Position numbers and translations under genes: made by a program. Below, piece by piece: positions 11,075 to 21,000 of a stretch of DNA of 64,000 nucleotides. Positions within the stretch are counted from its first letter, which is position 1. Each line of letters starts with the position of its first letter. This stretch comes from Pseudozyma flocculosa PF-1. Taxonomy: Eukaryota; Basidiomycota; Ustilaginomycetes; Ustilaginales; Ustilaginaceae. The notes under the pieces were generated by a model that saw only the letters and a list, made by a program, of their open reading frames with translations, was not told the origin of the DNA and did no database searches. The stretch covers positions 62,001 to 126,000 of the forward strand of contig NW_006920882.1 of the NCBI RefSeq assembly GCF_000417875.1. The letters are read 5' to 3'.

Positions 11075-12038
11075 TTTGAAAGCGATTGCGGGGTAGAAAG
11101 GGTTCGGGGAGGATGGAGATTGAGCGTGCGAGGTAGCTGGCGGTGAGCTGGACGAGCGCTTGGTAGGAGACCGAGGGTGCGGATGAGATGGATGGAGGAG
11201 GAAGGGAGCGAGGCGAGGTGGAGCCCCCGTCGAGACTGATATACGGGCCCGTCGCCCGCCCCCAGGCCAGCGGGCAGACGGACGGGCGAGCGGGCGAGTG
11301 CCGGGTCGGTCCGCGTTGGCCTGCCGCCTTGCTGCCTTGAGAAGAACTGGCGCCGAGGGTGGCCAGGATTTCGAATGGGCTCGCTCGAGCGAATTGGATG
11401 CCACAAGTGGGAATTTGTATTCGGACTCGCATGGTCCAGCTACAAAGTCACGCAGGGCCAGGGCCAGCCTCGGCGCCGCGCCGCGCCGGGTGACTCGAGC
11501 GAGGTCGCCTGGTCCTGCCAGGGCCGTTGGCAGCAACGGATCCGGACGCTGCCTAACCTGGCCCAGCCTCTCAGCCATGCCTGACTGCCAGCCTACCTCC
11601 GTGGCCGCGAGGGAGGCATCTGGAACCGCTTCCGGTCAAGTTCCCGCCGCCCTTCCTCTCGCTGCCTGCCTCTCTCTCTCGCCTCGCCATGCCATGCCAC
11701 GGTCGCCTGTGCACGTCAACAACTTGCTTGCTTGTGTGGAGCGCATGGCGCAGATGGACAGCTCGCCCTCGCCCTCGCCCCCGTTGCCCGCTTCCGGTGC
11801 TGCGTCTAAGCGAGACGGTACGAGGTCCGCCAGTCTCGAGAGGCAGGCAGAGGCAATCGCCGCAGCACCGCTCCTTCTCCCCGCCCAACGGGTCAGGCCC
11901 CTTTTCGCAGCCGGACGAAGCCGAAGAAAAATTTGCGCTGCGCGCCGCTTGCCTGCAACTCTCGCCGAGTCATCTGAGAAGCGTCCTCCACAAATCGTTG
12001 AGATTATATTCATTAACTTCTGCGGACTAACATGGTTG
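11075..12038. other. ARG1 upstream region, no gene seen
   Basis: The DNA between ARG1 and the tRNA gene includes the ARG1 promoter at its left end. Open frames here are GC-driven and overlap each other in all frames. The last 50 bases before the tRNA are clearly AT-richer, with TATATT at 12005-12010, about 29 nt before the tRNA start, a position seen for pol III upstream TATA elements. Confidence 0.5.
11238..11244 (-). promoter_or_regulatory. Possible TATA element of ARG1
   Basis: GTATATC on the minus strand about 165 nt before the ARG1 start codon, in otherwise very GC-rich DNA. Position and composition suggest a TATA element; no other evidence. Confidence 0.35.
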
Positions 12039-12146
12039 GGTTGCTTGGCGCAGTTGGTCAGCGCGTCTCCTTAACAAGCCGTGTAGGATTCCACCTGCAC
12101 GACCAGTTATCGGAGGAGGTCCTCAGTTCGAGCCTGGGAGCGATCA
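12039..12146 (+). tRNA. tV(AAC): tRNA-Val(AAC) with 34-nt intron
   Basis: The full cloverleaf can be drawn by hand. The acceptor stem pairs 12039-12045 with 12139-12145 (two G-U pairs), followed by discriminator A at 12146. The D stem is GCGC/GCGC (12048-12051 and 12061-12064) around AGTTGGTCA. The anticodon stem is TCTCC (12066-12070) with GGAGG (12112-12116), and the loop reads TTAACA then C. The variable loop is AGGTC. The T arm is CTCAG/CTGGG around TTCGAGC. The intron (12077-12110) sits one base after the anticodon, the canonical eukaryotic position. Its GTTA near the 3' end can pair with the anticodon-loop TAAC, as in pre-tRNA. Anticodon AAC reads Val codons. The A box (TGGCGCAGTTGGT) and B box (AGTTCGAGCCT) are intact. 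Confidence 0.93.
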
Positions 12147-12147
12147 C

Positions 12148-12151
12148 TTTT
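12148..12151 (+). terminator. RNA polymerase III terminator
   Basis: A TTTT run begins 2 nt after the tRNA 3' end, as expected for pol III termination. Confidence 0.7.
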
Positions 12152-12977
12152 GCCTTTCCTGCCAAGGTTCATTCCCTTTTCTTCTTTTTCCCCCTTCTCT
12201 TTCTTGGCTTCGTCTCGAATCTGGCGCCACAGACTACTGGCTCGCAGGCCTGGCAGTGGACATGGCCAGGGCAGGGATCTGGCTTCGTGTATGGTGGTGC
12301 GTTTTGCGCGGTGGGCGCGCGCGCGTGACGGCAAGTTCTACAAGGTGACAGAAAGAGGATGCTGCTGGTGGACCGATCGGGGCGGAAGGGGGGAGCAGGT
12401 TCGTGTATGTGCAGTGCAGCGAGACAGGTGGCGCAGAGAGACCGTTTGACAGAGAGAGAAGAGAGAGACGAGGTTGGAGGAGAGGGACGGCGCGGGGGGA
12501 GGGGGAGACGATCCGAGATGCAGATAGATGACGACGAGGTGGGCGATGGGTCACCCGCGGATGGATGGCGGTAGACGGAGGGAGCCCAGGGGAGGGGAAG
12601 CAGAGTCGGGAAGGAAAGACCGGGGATCGTCGAGGACCAGCCAAGGCAAGGCAGGGCGAGGTGAGGAAGGAGGACGAGGGACCATGCTGGTGATGTGGGT
12701 AAGGGTACAGTGCAGGCGGTGGGGACGACGACGGCGACGGCGAGTGGCGAGTGACAGGTGCAACGTCAGACGGAGGAACTGGACAGATGGGCCGGGGCGA
12801 GGCGAGGCGAGGAGGGGCAGCTCGGAGGGGCAGGCACGAGGGACGAGGGCAAATGACGGAGCATGGTATCAAGGACAGGGGTGAGCTTGGAAAACGGCAG
12901 CGACTGGGCGGGTTGGAAGCGTGGCGTAGCGGCGAGCGCGGCAGAGTGCGCCTGGCACTCTGGACGCGCTAGCCCCG
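12152..12977. other. Intergenic region between tRNA and zinc-finger gene
   Basis: No gene seen. Most of it (about 12340-12860) is purine-rich on the plus strand, with GGAG, GAGA and GGCGAG runs, so it is pyrimidine-rich on the minus strand. It probably contains the 3' UTR and downstream flank of the minus-strand zinc-finger gene. Confidence 0.5.
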
Positions 12978-15443
12978 TCACGGATACGGCCGGAACTCGA
13001 CGCCCGCGCCCGCCCCGGGATGCGGTTGTGGGCCGCGCTGTGCGGGATGGCTCTGGACCGCGAGGTGGTCGTCGCCGTTGCCTGGAGGCGGTTGATGGTG
13101 GTAGTAGCCGAGGGCCTCGCCTTGTTGCTGTGCGTACGCCGGGCCGTTGAAGCCTGGACCTGCGGTAGCCAGCTCGCCTGGCTGATGCGCGAGCGGGTCG
13201 CCGAAAGCGTGGTCGGACGGGTGCGGGTCAGACGACGGCATCATCATGCCACCTCGATGGTCGGCTCCAGCCGCGAAGCCGTTCGACTGCTGTGGCCGGG
13301 ATGCTTGTCTTGCCCCGGCAGCGAGCTCGTCGACGTAGCCCGCAGATGCGCCCGGCATGCCGTAGGCCCTGCGCGAAGGTGCGCCGCCAGAGGCACCCAT
13401 GTCGGGCGGGTAGGCCTTGGCCAGGCTGTTGGACTGCATCAGAGCCGCGTGGCCGGGAATGCCATCGAAGCGCGGCTCGGACCCGCCCATCATGTGCGGA
13501 TCGCCCGGAAACGGCGGCCGTCCCAGGCGGACGTCGTCAACGCCCTGGGGAGCCGATGTCTTGAAGCCACCGCCCAGCATGACTTCACCGGCGGCCCCGA
13601 AGGATGCCGGGTGGCCCGCGCTGTCGAAGGGACCCGGCGGCCCGGCTCCACTGCCCGGCTCGCGCCATGCGGCAACGCGGCCCGGGCCACCCTCTTCGAA
13701 CGAAGGCGTCGCCTCCATCGCCACACCGCCGACATCGCCAAAGTGCTGCTGCGAGCCAAACGAGCTGTCGGGCGAGGCGTCCTCGATGCCCTCCAAGGCC
13801 GTCGGGGGCGCCGGATTCGGAGGCTGCGCCTTGTCCGAAGCGGCACCCGCGGCGGCCTGCGAGCGCTTCCGTTTGTCTCCGTTCTTCCGGTTGCCGACGC
13901 CGCAGCCCTTGACCAGCACATGCCGTTTGAGCGCGTCCTTGCGGCTAAAGGCCTTGTCGCAAAACATGCAGGGGAACGGCTTGACGGCCAGGTGGATCCG
14001 CGCATGCCGTTTGAGGTCGTGGTTGCGCGAAAAGATGGCGTCGCACGCCGAGCACTTGAACTGCTTGGGCAGCGGCAGCGATGGCGGCCCAGGCTTGCCG
14101 CTGCGGAAACGGTCCCGGTCCGGCGATGCGTTGAGCGGCATGGCCATGCCAAACATCGACTGCGTCGGGAAATCCGGAGGCCGCGAAACGGCCGCCAGCT
14201 GCGAAGGGCCCAGCGGCCACAGGGCGGCGTCGGTGTGGTCAAAGAAGCCGGTGACATCGGCGGGCACGCCCATGTTGTTGTTCGCGACGCCGGCGCCGGC
14301 GTGGCTGGTGGCGCTTCTGCCACTGTCGTCATCGCCGCGCTCCGAGTAGGCGGCCTCGTGCGGCGCATACCGCTGACTGCCAAAGTCGTCGTTGTCCTGC
14401 AGCAGCCGGCGCGACTGCAACGCATACGGCGCCGTCGGGTACTCGGTGGTCGGCGTCGACGATGTGGACCACGAACCCGCCAAGCCACCAAAGCCGGACG
14501 CTTGGCCAGCGCCAAAGACGCCGGGATCCTGCATCGAGGGCGACGGTGTGTGGTAGGTGTAGCTCGACGAACCCGCAACGGCACCGGGCACCTGCCCGGC
14601 GTAAGGGTCGGATGCCGCATGGGCCTGCCCGGCCATGCCGGCCGGGGTTGAGGAGAAGAAGTCGGGCAGGCCCGAGATCCGCGCATCGGAAACGTTGATG
14701 GTCGGGTAGCTCGCCTCAGTTAGGCCCTGCACCAGCCGCGGGACGGGCCAGAAGTGGACCTTGTCGTCGTCGTCGTCGTCGTCGACCTGTCCCGTGGTGG
14801 CGGACAGGTCGACGTTGCCGCTGCCGGCGCCACTGCTGCCGGCGCCGCCGTAGCGGTAGGGCATGTCGTTCTCGTTGGCGCTCGGGCCTCCATAGGCGTG
14901 GTTCTGGTAGATGACGTTCATGGTCGGACGCTGCACCTGCGAGATGGGCATCAACTGAGGGTGCCGCGAGCCGGTCGAGGAGCCGTCGTTGTACACGATC
15001 TGGTGTGTGAGGGGGACCGCGTGCCGGATGCTGTCGGTGGACGTGGTGAGCGGATGGAAAGACGATCCCTGGCGGCTCGAGTCGGTGGTCGATGCAGCAA
15101 GGGCGTCCGCTCGAGGCTGTGGCGGCTGGTGGTGCAAGGGGGGTGCCGGGTAGCTGTGCAGCTGCACAACCGGATCCCGTCGGACGGCGCCTGTGCTGGT
15201 GCCAAGGGGTCTGCCCGTCTGCTCGGGATTCGCGTCGACGGGTGTGGCAGAGTTGGCGGTGTGGCTGCTGGCGTCGAGGCGGCCGTTTGATACGCCCAGC
15301 AAGGAACCTGGTTCAGGACGGTGGCCGACGTCTGTTGCCTGTGCGAGGCCGTTGGGTGATTTGCTTGGTTCGCTGACCGTAGTCGTCTGGCGTAGGCCGT
15401 CGTTGCTCCAGGACCGCGGTGACGAAGGCCGATTCTCGTACAT
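12978..15443 (-). CDS. Two-finger C2H2/C2HC transcription factor
   Basis: A single exon of 821 residues from ATG at 15443 to a stop at 12978. The long N-terminal half is Ser/Thr/Pro/Gly-rich and disordered, with an Asp run near residues 220-230. The DNA-binding region has finger 1 with C464, C467, H480 and H484 (Cx2C, x12, Hx3H) and finger 2 with C492, C495, H508 and C514 (Cx2C, x12, Hx5C). The linker is the modified form LAVKPFPC. The finger cores read FSRNHDLKRH and FSRKDALKRH, an arrangement known from fungal regulators of growth and development. A basic stretch (NRKNGDKRKR) after finger 2 is a likely nuclear signal. The C-terminal third is Gly/Pro/Gln-rich and disordered. The target genes are unknown. 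The upstream DNA on this strand is pyrimidine-rich, so a long leader or extra 5' exon is possible. Confidence 0.85.
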   Translation of the reverse strand: MYENRPSSPRSWSNDGLRQTTTVSEPSKSPNGLAQATDVGHRPEPGSLLGVSNGRLDASSHTANSATPVDANPEQTGRPLGTSTGAVRRDPVVQLHSYPAPPLHHQPPQPRADALAASTTDSSRQGSSFHPLTTSTDSIRHAVPLTHQIVYNDGSSTGSRHPQLMPISQVQRPTMNVIYQNHAYGGPSANENDMPYRYGGAGSSGAGSGNVDLSATTGQVDDDDDDDKVHFWPVPRLVQGLTEASYPTINVSDARISGLPDFFSSTPAGMAGQAHAASDPYAGQVPGAVAGSSSYTYHTPSPSMQDPGVFGAGQASGFGGLAGSWSTSSTPTTEYPTAPYALQSRRLLQDNDDFGSQRYAPHEAAYSERGDDDSGRSATSHAGAGVANNNMGVPADVTGFFDHTDAALWPLGPSQLAAVSRPPDFPTQSMFGMAMPLNASPDRDRFRSGKPGPPSLPLPKQFKCSACDAIFSRNHDLKRHARIHLAVKPFPCMFCDKAFSRKDALKRHVLVKGCGVGNRKNGDKRKRSQAAAGAASDKAQPPNPAPPTALEGIEDASPDSSFGSQQHFGDVGGVAMEATPSFEEGGPGRVAAWREPGSGAGPPGPFDSAGHPASFGAAGEVMLGGGFKTSAPQGVDDVRLGRPPFPGDPHMMGGSEPRFDGIPGHAALMQSNSLAKAYPPDMGASGGAPSRRAYGMPGASAGYVDELAAGARQASRPQQSNGFAAGADHRGGMMMPSSDPHPSDHAFGDPLAHQPGELATAGPGFNGPAYAQQQGEALGYYHHQPPPGNGDDHLAVQSHPAQRGPQPHPGAGAGVEFRPYP

Positions 15444-17617
15444 CGGCCGGCGAGCCCCGCGATGGCCTAGGCAGGCGGCCTGAAGGATCGGAGGCAGATG
15501 AGCCGCGGACCGGGGGAGGCGAGAACTTGGCTTGACTCTCGGTGCGAGGCCAGGGCAGCGATGCAGCGATACCTTTGCCTGTGCTGATCTACCAGGGACG
15601 ATGCGATGGAGCTCGTCTGGCCTTCAACTCGGTCAAAGGATTGGTGCGACGACGACGATGGGCGTTCCGTAGACCGGACGGCGTGGCGACGGGGAGAGGA
15701 AAAAAATAAAAAAATAAAAAAAGAAAGAAGACAGCGCTGGCCAGCGAGGCCCGAGGTTCGCCCGCACTGCAACGCAGATGGGGATCGGTGCTACCAGTGA
15801 GCCAGTCGTGAGCGTCGGGAGAGGTGCCGAACGCCGGATGGCAGCGTAGCCAAGGTTTTGGGGACCGGATCAGCCCCGAGGCTGAAAGACTACTACAGCC
15901 GCGGAATATCCGAAAGCGGAAGGAGGGGGGAGGGCGAAAAAGGGGGTGGCGATTGGGCGGGAAGGCGGCAACACTTCGGTCAGCAAGGATGCTCCGGCGT
16001 CGGCGCGCCCGTCATGTTTGGCGCCGACAAAGGCAAAGGCAGGCAAAAGTGGGAGCACCGCGCACGGCCAACGGGCGCGCGAGCAGACCCCACTTCGACG
16101 TCGTTGAGACCTGCACAGTCTCTCTCTGCGGGTCGGGCATCGGCACAGGCACGGGCGCCGTAGTCGCCACGCTGGTGCGCCAGGATCAATGCTCGTGAGC
16201 ATGCTCCAGGTGGCAAGGTTGATGAAGGGAACGAGATGGGTCCAACCAACCTTGCCCCTGATCGACCGGCGGCAGACCTGCAATGCGCCATGGCCAACTA
16301 GCCCGAGCCATCGCCTGCTAACGTGTCTCGGACCTTCCGGCGGCCGCAACGGACGGTACATTGGCACCCTGGTCAGGACGCCTGGCACTACTCACGATAA
16401 GCGGACGTCCGACGGGCTCACTTCGATCCGGAAGCCGATGGTCGATTGGGGGAGAATGTGCGCAGCGGGCGCCACCCGAAGCTCGCCAAGGCCGGAAGAG
16501 CCGGGCCGATGCTCGACTTGCAAGCAAGTATCAAACGGCCGATGTCGCCGTATCCGATAGGGGGCGGGCAGTGCACGCAAGACAAACTGACGACGGGCTG
16601 GGTTGTACGTCGGGGCGAAGCGCTGCGCCTGCAGGTCGAGTGGGAAGAGGTGCTACCGCAGACGCGTTGAAACGCTGCTTGGTGCCCGGGCTCCGGTAGG
16701 AGAGGTGGTGGTGTACGAGGGCGTAGATTTGTAGCTATGCCCGTGCGTCGGTCGGCTGCGATGACGCTGCGGAGCCGAAGGTCCGAGGTTACCAGCAGGG
16801 AGTCGTGGTCGAGGTCGTGAGTCGTGAGGGGCGCGTACGGCGCTACGGTCCGCTGCGTCGAGTCGGATCGGCGCGTCGAAGGGGCGTGAGTGGCGTAGGC
16901 GTGTACGAGCGAAAGCAGGGAGGATCCCGCGCGATGGTGATCAGGTCGAGGTCGACGAAAGGCTCATGGGCGCGCCGGCGACACAAACAAGAGACGTTGC
17001 GCAGCAAGCAGCTGTGGCGGAGGGTGGAGATGGACCAGAAGGGCGGCGTGGGAGCGTCCAGCTGGCTTCGAGGTCCAGCCACGGGCGAAGATATTTAGCG
17101 TGGCAGTGGCGGCGAAGGCAGCGGCGGCTGGAGGCAGGCGCCGAGGCTGGATGACGGTGGTGTCGTTTCGCTTGAGCCTGATCGAGATTGCCGGTGTCGG
17201 GCCTTGATCGCGTCTCTGCTGCAGGTTGCTCTGCGATCTGCTAGAGCGCGGCTTGCAGGCGGTAGACTGGCAGGTGAGAGCCCGGTGTCCAAGGACAGCA
17301 CAATGCGATAAAGGAAACGCGCGCGCAGCGGTGGCAACGAGAAATGAAAAGAGGGCGGAGGCTCGAGCGCCAGACGGACCGCGGGCAAGGACGAGACGAT
17401 GGAGAGGTCGAGAGGTGGCGCAGCGTGGTGAGGCGTCGAGCGGACAGCTGTCAGGCAGGCGCAGAACGAGACCAGGGAGCGGCGGCGGCGGCGGAAGTGG
17501 TGAAGGTGGTGGCGGCGATGGTGGTGGTGATGGTGGGAGGAGAAGAGGTGGCGGTGGCGGCGGCGGCGATGGCGACCTGTCAAAAGGGGCAGGAGTCGGC
17601 ACCTAGGACAAGCAGGC

Positions 17618-17647
17618 AAAGAGAGAGAGGAGAGAGAGAGAGAGAGA
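17618..17647. repeat. GA-rich dinucleotide tract
   Basis: A nearly pure GA run on the plus strand (CT on the minus strand) upstream of the minus-strand zinc-finger gene; candidate for a CT-rich promoter element. Confidence 0.7.
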
Positions 17648-18004
17648 GGCAAGGACCGGGGCTCGGGCAGCAGGACGACGACGACGAGGACCAAGATAGA
17701 CGGGCGAGGGCGAGGGCGAGGCGAGGGAGGGCGAGCCGGCGAGCAGCAGGCGGTGAGCTGGTGAGGTCCAAGCAGCTGCCGCACCGCGAATCGGCGTCGT
17801 GCCAGGCAGGCCTCGGACGATGCCGCGGGGGGTGAGAGGGGTCGAGGAGCGAGCGAGACGATGAACCCGACAGGCAAGCCGGACAGGCAGAGCAGGACGA
17901 GCGAGGAGGTAGGAGGCGATGATGAGCAACGGCAGCAGCGCCGTCCGACTGTCGGTCTGTCCGCCTGGCTGGGACAATGGGGCCGGCCTAAGCTCGAAAA
18001 CCGC

Positions 18005-18043
18005 CAGGCAGGCAGGCAGGCTGGCTGGCAGGCTGGCAGGCGG
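18005..18043. repeat. GGCA/GGCT tetranucleotide repeat
   Basis: Imperfect tetranucleotide tract with AGGC and TGGC units. A related CCAG tract lies at 18402-18422, in the same period and composition as the tracts near 2.6-3.9 kb. Confidence 0.75.
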
Positions 18044-21000
18044 AGGGACCGGACAGTCGGACCTGGACTTGAGCAGGAGGGCAGGCGGAGACAGGCCGGA
18101 AGCAAGCTCGCAGGCAGGCTGGAGAGGGCTGCCAACCGGCAAGCAAGCAAGCAGGGCGAATTTAAAAAAATCAAGCTCAAGCTGCTGCTGGCTGCTGCAG
18201 CTTTTTCCCTCTGCGTGAGAGCCAGCAGCAGGCCAGGCCAGGCCCGGCAGCAGCGGCGAGCAGCGACGTCGGCTCAACGGCCACGGCGGACAGCCCGCGC
18301 GACAGGCCAGGGCCGACGCACACCCAGCACTCTTTGCCTGCAGAGCCGGGCAGCCTGGCCGGGAGGATGCGCGCGGGGGCCTTGGCTGCCACAGAGGCCT
18401 GGCCAGCCAGCCAGCCAGCCAGCAACACACACAGGCAGGCAAGGCACACCTACCGTACCGACCCACGCACCCAGCAAGCAAGGCCAGGCCAGGCGAGGCA
18501 AGGCAAGGCGAGGCAAGGCAGGAAGATGGCCACCACCCGACCTGACAACCCGAATCCCACCAAGGAGCAGGCCAGGCCAGCAGCGCATCGCAACCAACAC
18601 CTTAGCTTGCCTGGCCAGCCCTGCGCGACCAGCATGCCCTGCCTGATCCGCCCTTTCCATACCGATCGCACAACGAGCTGCGCCTCTTCCGACACGTCGA
18701 GCTGCACGGGCGAGACCAAGGCTAGACCGTGCCGTGCCTGCCTGCCTTGGGGTGGGGAGCCTCGTAGGCGATGGGCGCGCGAGCGGGCGAGCGAGGTGGT
18801 CTTCCGAACGAAACCTTCCTCCGCTGGACGGCTGAGTCCAATTTCCTTCAAAGGTCCGCTCGACGGCAGCCGCCGCCGCCGCCCAGCAGGCGGCCGGGTG
18901 AATCCAGGCGGCCGGACGACGACAGGCTTGGGCCTGGTTGCCGACTGGCTCTCTTCTGGCTGGTGATGACGCCGGCTCGCTCCTCGTCCTACATACCACA
19001 CCATTCACGATTGACTGCGGTAGGAGCGAGTGTGCCACCTGGCTTTGTGCCGGAAAGGATCGGGAAGATCAAAGAGAGGCGTCGTCGTCCCACGCTCTCA
19101 AGACGGCCTGCAGACCTGAGCTACAGGCAGCCCGTACGCGGTCGGGCACAGCGGACGGCACTGCTCCCGCTGCGCCTGCCATTCGCCCTCTGTGGTCTGC
19201 CCCCGGTGCGGCCTGGCCCGTCGCAGGGACCCAAGCTAAGATTCGGGGGCGCCGGATTTGATGCCTCTTGCACCAGCCCTGCAGCGGCAGCGGGCCGCCG
19301 CCGTCTCTCTCTGCTGGCTGGTTCCTTCTCTGCTCGTGCGTGTGTATTCCTGCTTGGTCTTGGCTCGCGGGCAAGGGACGGGAGGTATGGACGAGAAAAG
19401 AGGAGAGAGGCTGGCCGGCAGCGAGCGGGCAGGCGGGCAGGGGTGCGTCGGCGCCATGCTGCGCTGTCGGTGCGTGGCATGGATGCGTCTCTTGTCTGCT
19501 TCTTTGGCGCCTCTTCTGTCGCCGCCAGACCTCGAGGCGGCCGCCGATAGAGGCTAGGTCGGAGCGAGAGCATGAAACGCGACACCAGGCCTGGTGCAGC
19601 ATGGGTTTCCAGGGCAGGCTAGGGTGGTCGAGCCTGGCGGTAGCGCCGGCCAGGGCAGGCAAGGCAAGGTCCGGGAGCGGGAGCTCTTGGCTAGGCAGCA
19701 TGTCTGGGCAGGCCGGTCCGAGCAGAGCGCTGGAAGGCCGACGTAGAGCAGGAGCTACCTCACCTCTCCCGAGGAGATACACCGCGTCGTCGCCGTCGTG
19801 GTGTTGCTCGCTCCTCACGGCGGCAGGCCAGGTTCATCCGAAGCCGAGGTGCGAACCTCCCTCGGCGCGAGGCAACCGAAAAAGAAGCGCGAGAAATCGC
19901 AGCGAAAATCCAGCGCCCTCCTCAATTGTCCGCCCGACTTTTTGCCCACGCTACCGTGCCTCTACCGCCTGGAGCTTGAGCTGCACACACAACAAAGGCG
20001 CCCAAGGTTGGGACAAGTGGCCGGCCGAACGAACGAACATCGTGCCGTCGACGGCGCCCGTCCAGAGCCACAAAGACTCACTGCGAGGGAGGCCGAGGAC
20101 AGGCTGGGAAGACAAAAGTAGCCTCGGCATCTATCTGCCATACGCCGACCCACGCCGTCGCCGATGTCCTGGGTCAGTGGGTCAGCTAGTCGTCGGACCA
20201 CGCGTACGACAACGCGCCTTTCTCTTCCGCCTGTCGTTGCCACCCACGCCGCCCAGCTGGTCTCGCTGAGTTTGCGCCAATCAGCCGCTCCCTGACAACC
20301 TGCCCTGTACTCTGTAGAGTCCGCGCCGCGCTCGTCACTTTGTTGAAGCAACGCCCGAGACTTGCTTGATCGCAGATCCTCGTTACTGGGGCGATCATCA
20401 CGACCACGTACAGTACGTTGCTCAGAGCGAGAGGAGAGAAAGAGCTGACGGAGGAACGCAGCCGCCACCGCCTCCTCTTTGATTTTGTTTATTTGGCGCT
20501 CCGATCCGATGCTCGGCCTCGATGGCGTGGCGTGGCGTGGCCTGCCGTGGCCTGGCCATCCACGTCGCTCGGGTTTGGCCCGCCTCGAGCGTCTCGCGAG
20601 CGGGCGTGACACGTCGGCACCTCTGGTTCTCCCGAGCGCGCGAAGGGTGCCGAGAGCGCGCCCGAGGCCAGGACAGGACAGGCCGGCCCCTGAGCCGACG
20701 TGGGCGAGGCGCGCGGTCCGCCCGTCCAGGTGACACTTTGCCTGCCATGCTTGCCTTGCGGTGGCGAACACCACGGATGACCTGAGACACCACCACCGCT
20801 CGCCTCCTTGCGCGCTGCCTTGCCACCGTACAGAAGGAAGGTCCAGCGCGGCGCCGACGAATCGGCAAGACAGATGAAACCTGCGAGCTGACAGGTGGTC
20901 TGCAGAGGCAGTTTGTGCTGACCATGGACCATCTATCCGCGGACCGCATCCTTGCCGGCTGGCTGGCTGGCTTACGGAGCGCCCGACGACGATGCGATGC

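Larger units (their letters stand above)
15444..18300. other. Upstream flank of the zinc-finger gene
   Basis: No gene supported. An A-rich run (about 15700-15735) lies 260 bp upstream of the zinc-finger start. From about 17340 to 18160 the plus strand is purine-rich, with GGC and GGT triplet runs, a GA run at 17618-17647 and GGCA/CTGG repeats at 18005-18043. On the minus strand this is a long CT-rich tract typical of fungal promoters and leaders. Long open frames here (such as minus 17095-18180) translate to Ser/Pro/Arg/Leu low complexity and look spurious. Confidence 0.5.

Noticed and set aside
13020..14651. 543-codon plus-strand open frame
   Set aside because: Antisense shadow of the zinc-finger gene, with Arg-rich composition and no domain.
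16240..16330. Possible minus-strand tRNA with an A-box-like GGCTCGGGCTAGTTGG
   Set aside because: No D stem, no proper T arm and no acceptor pairing could be drawn.
17095..18180. 361-codon minus-strand open frame
   Set aside because: Translates CT-rich tandem repeats to Ser/Leu/Pro/His runs; no start context or family resemblance.
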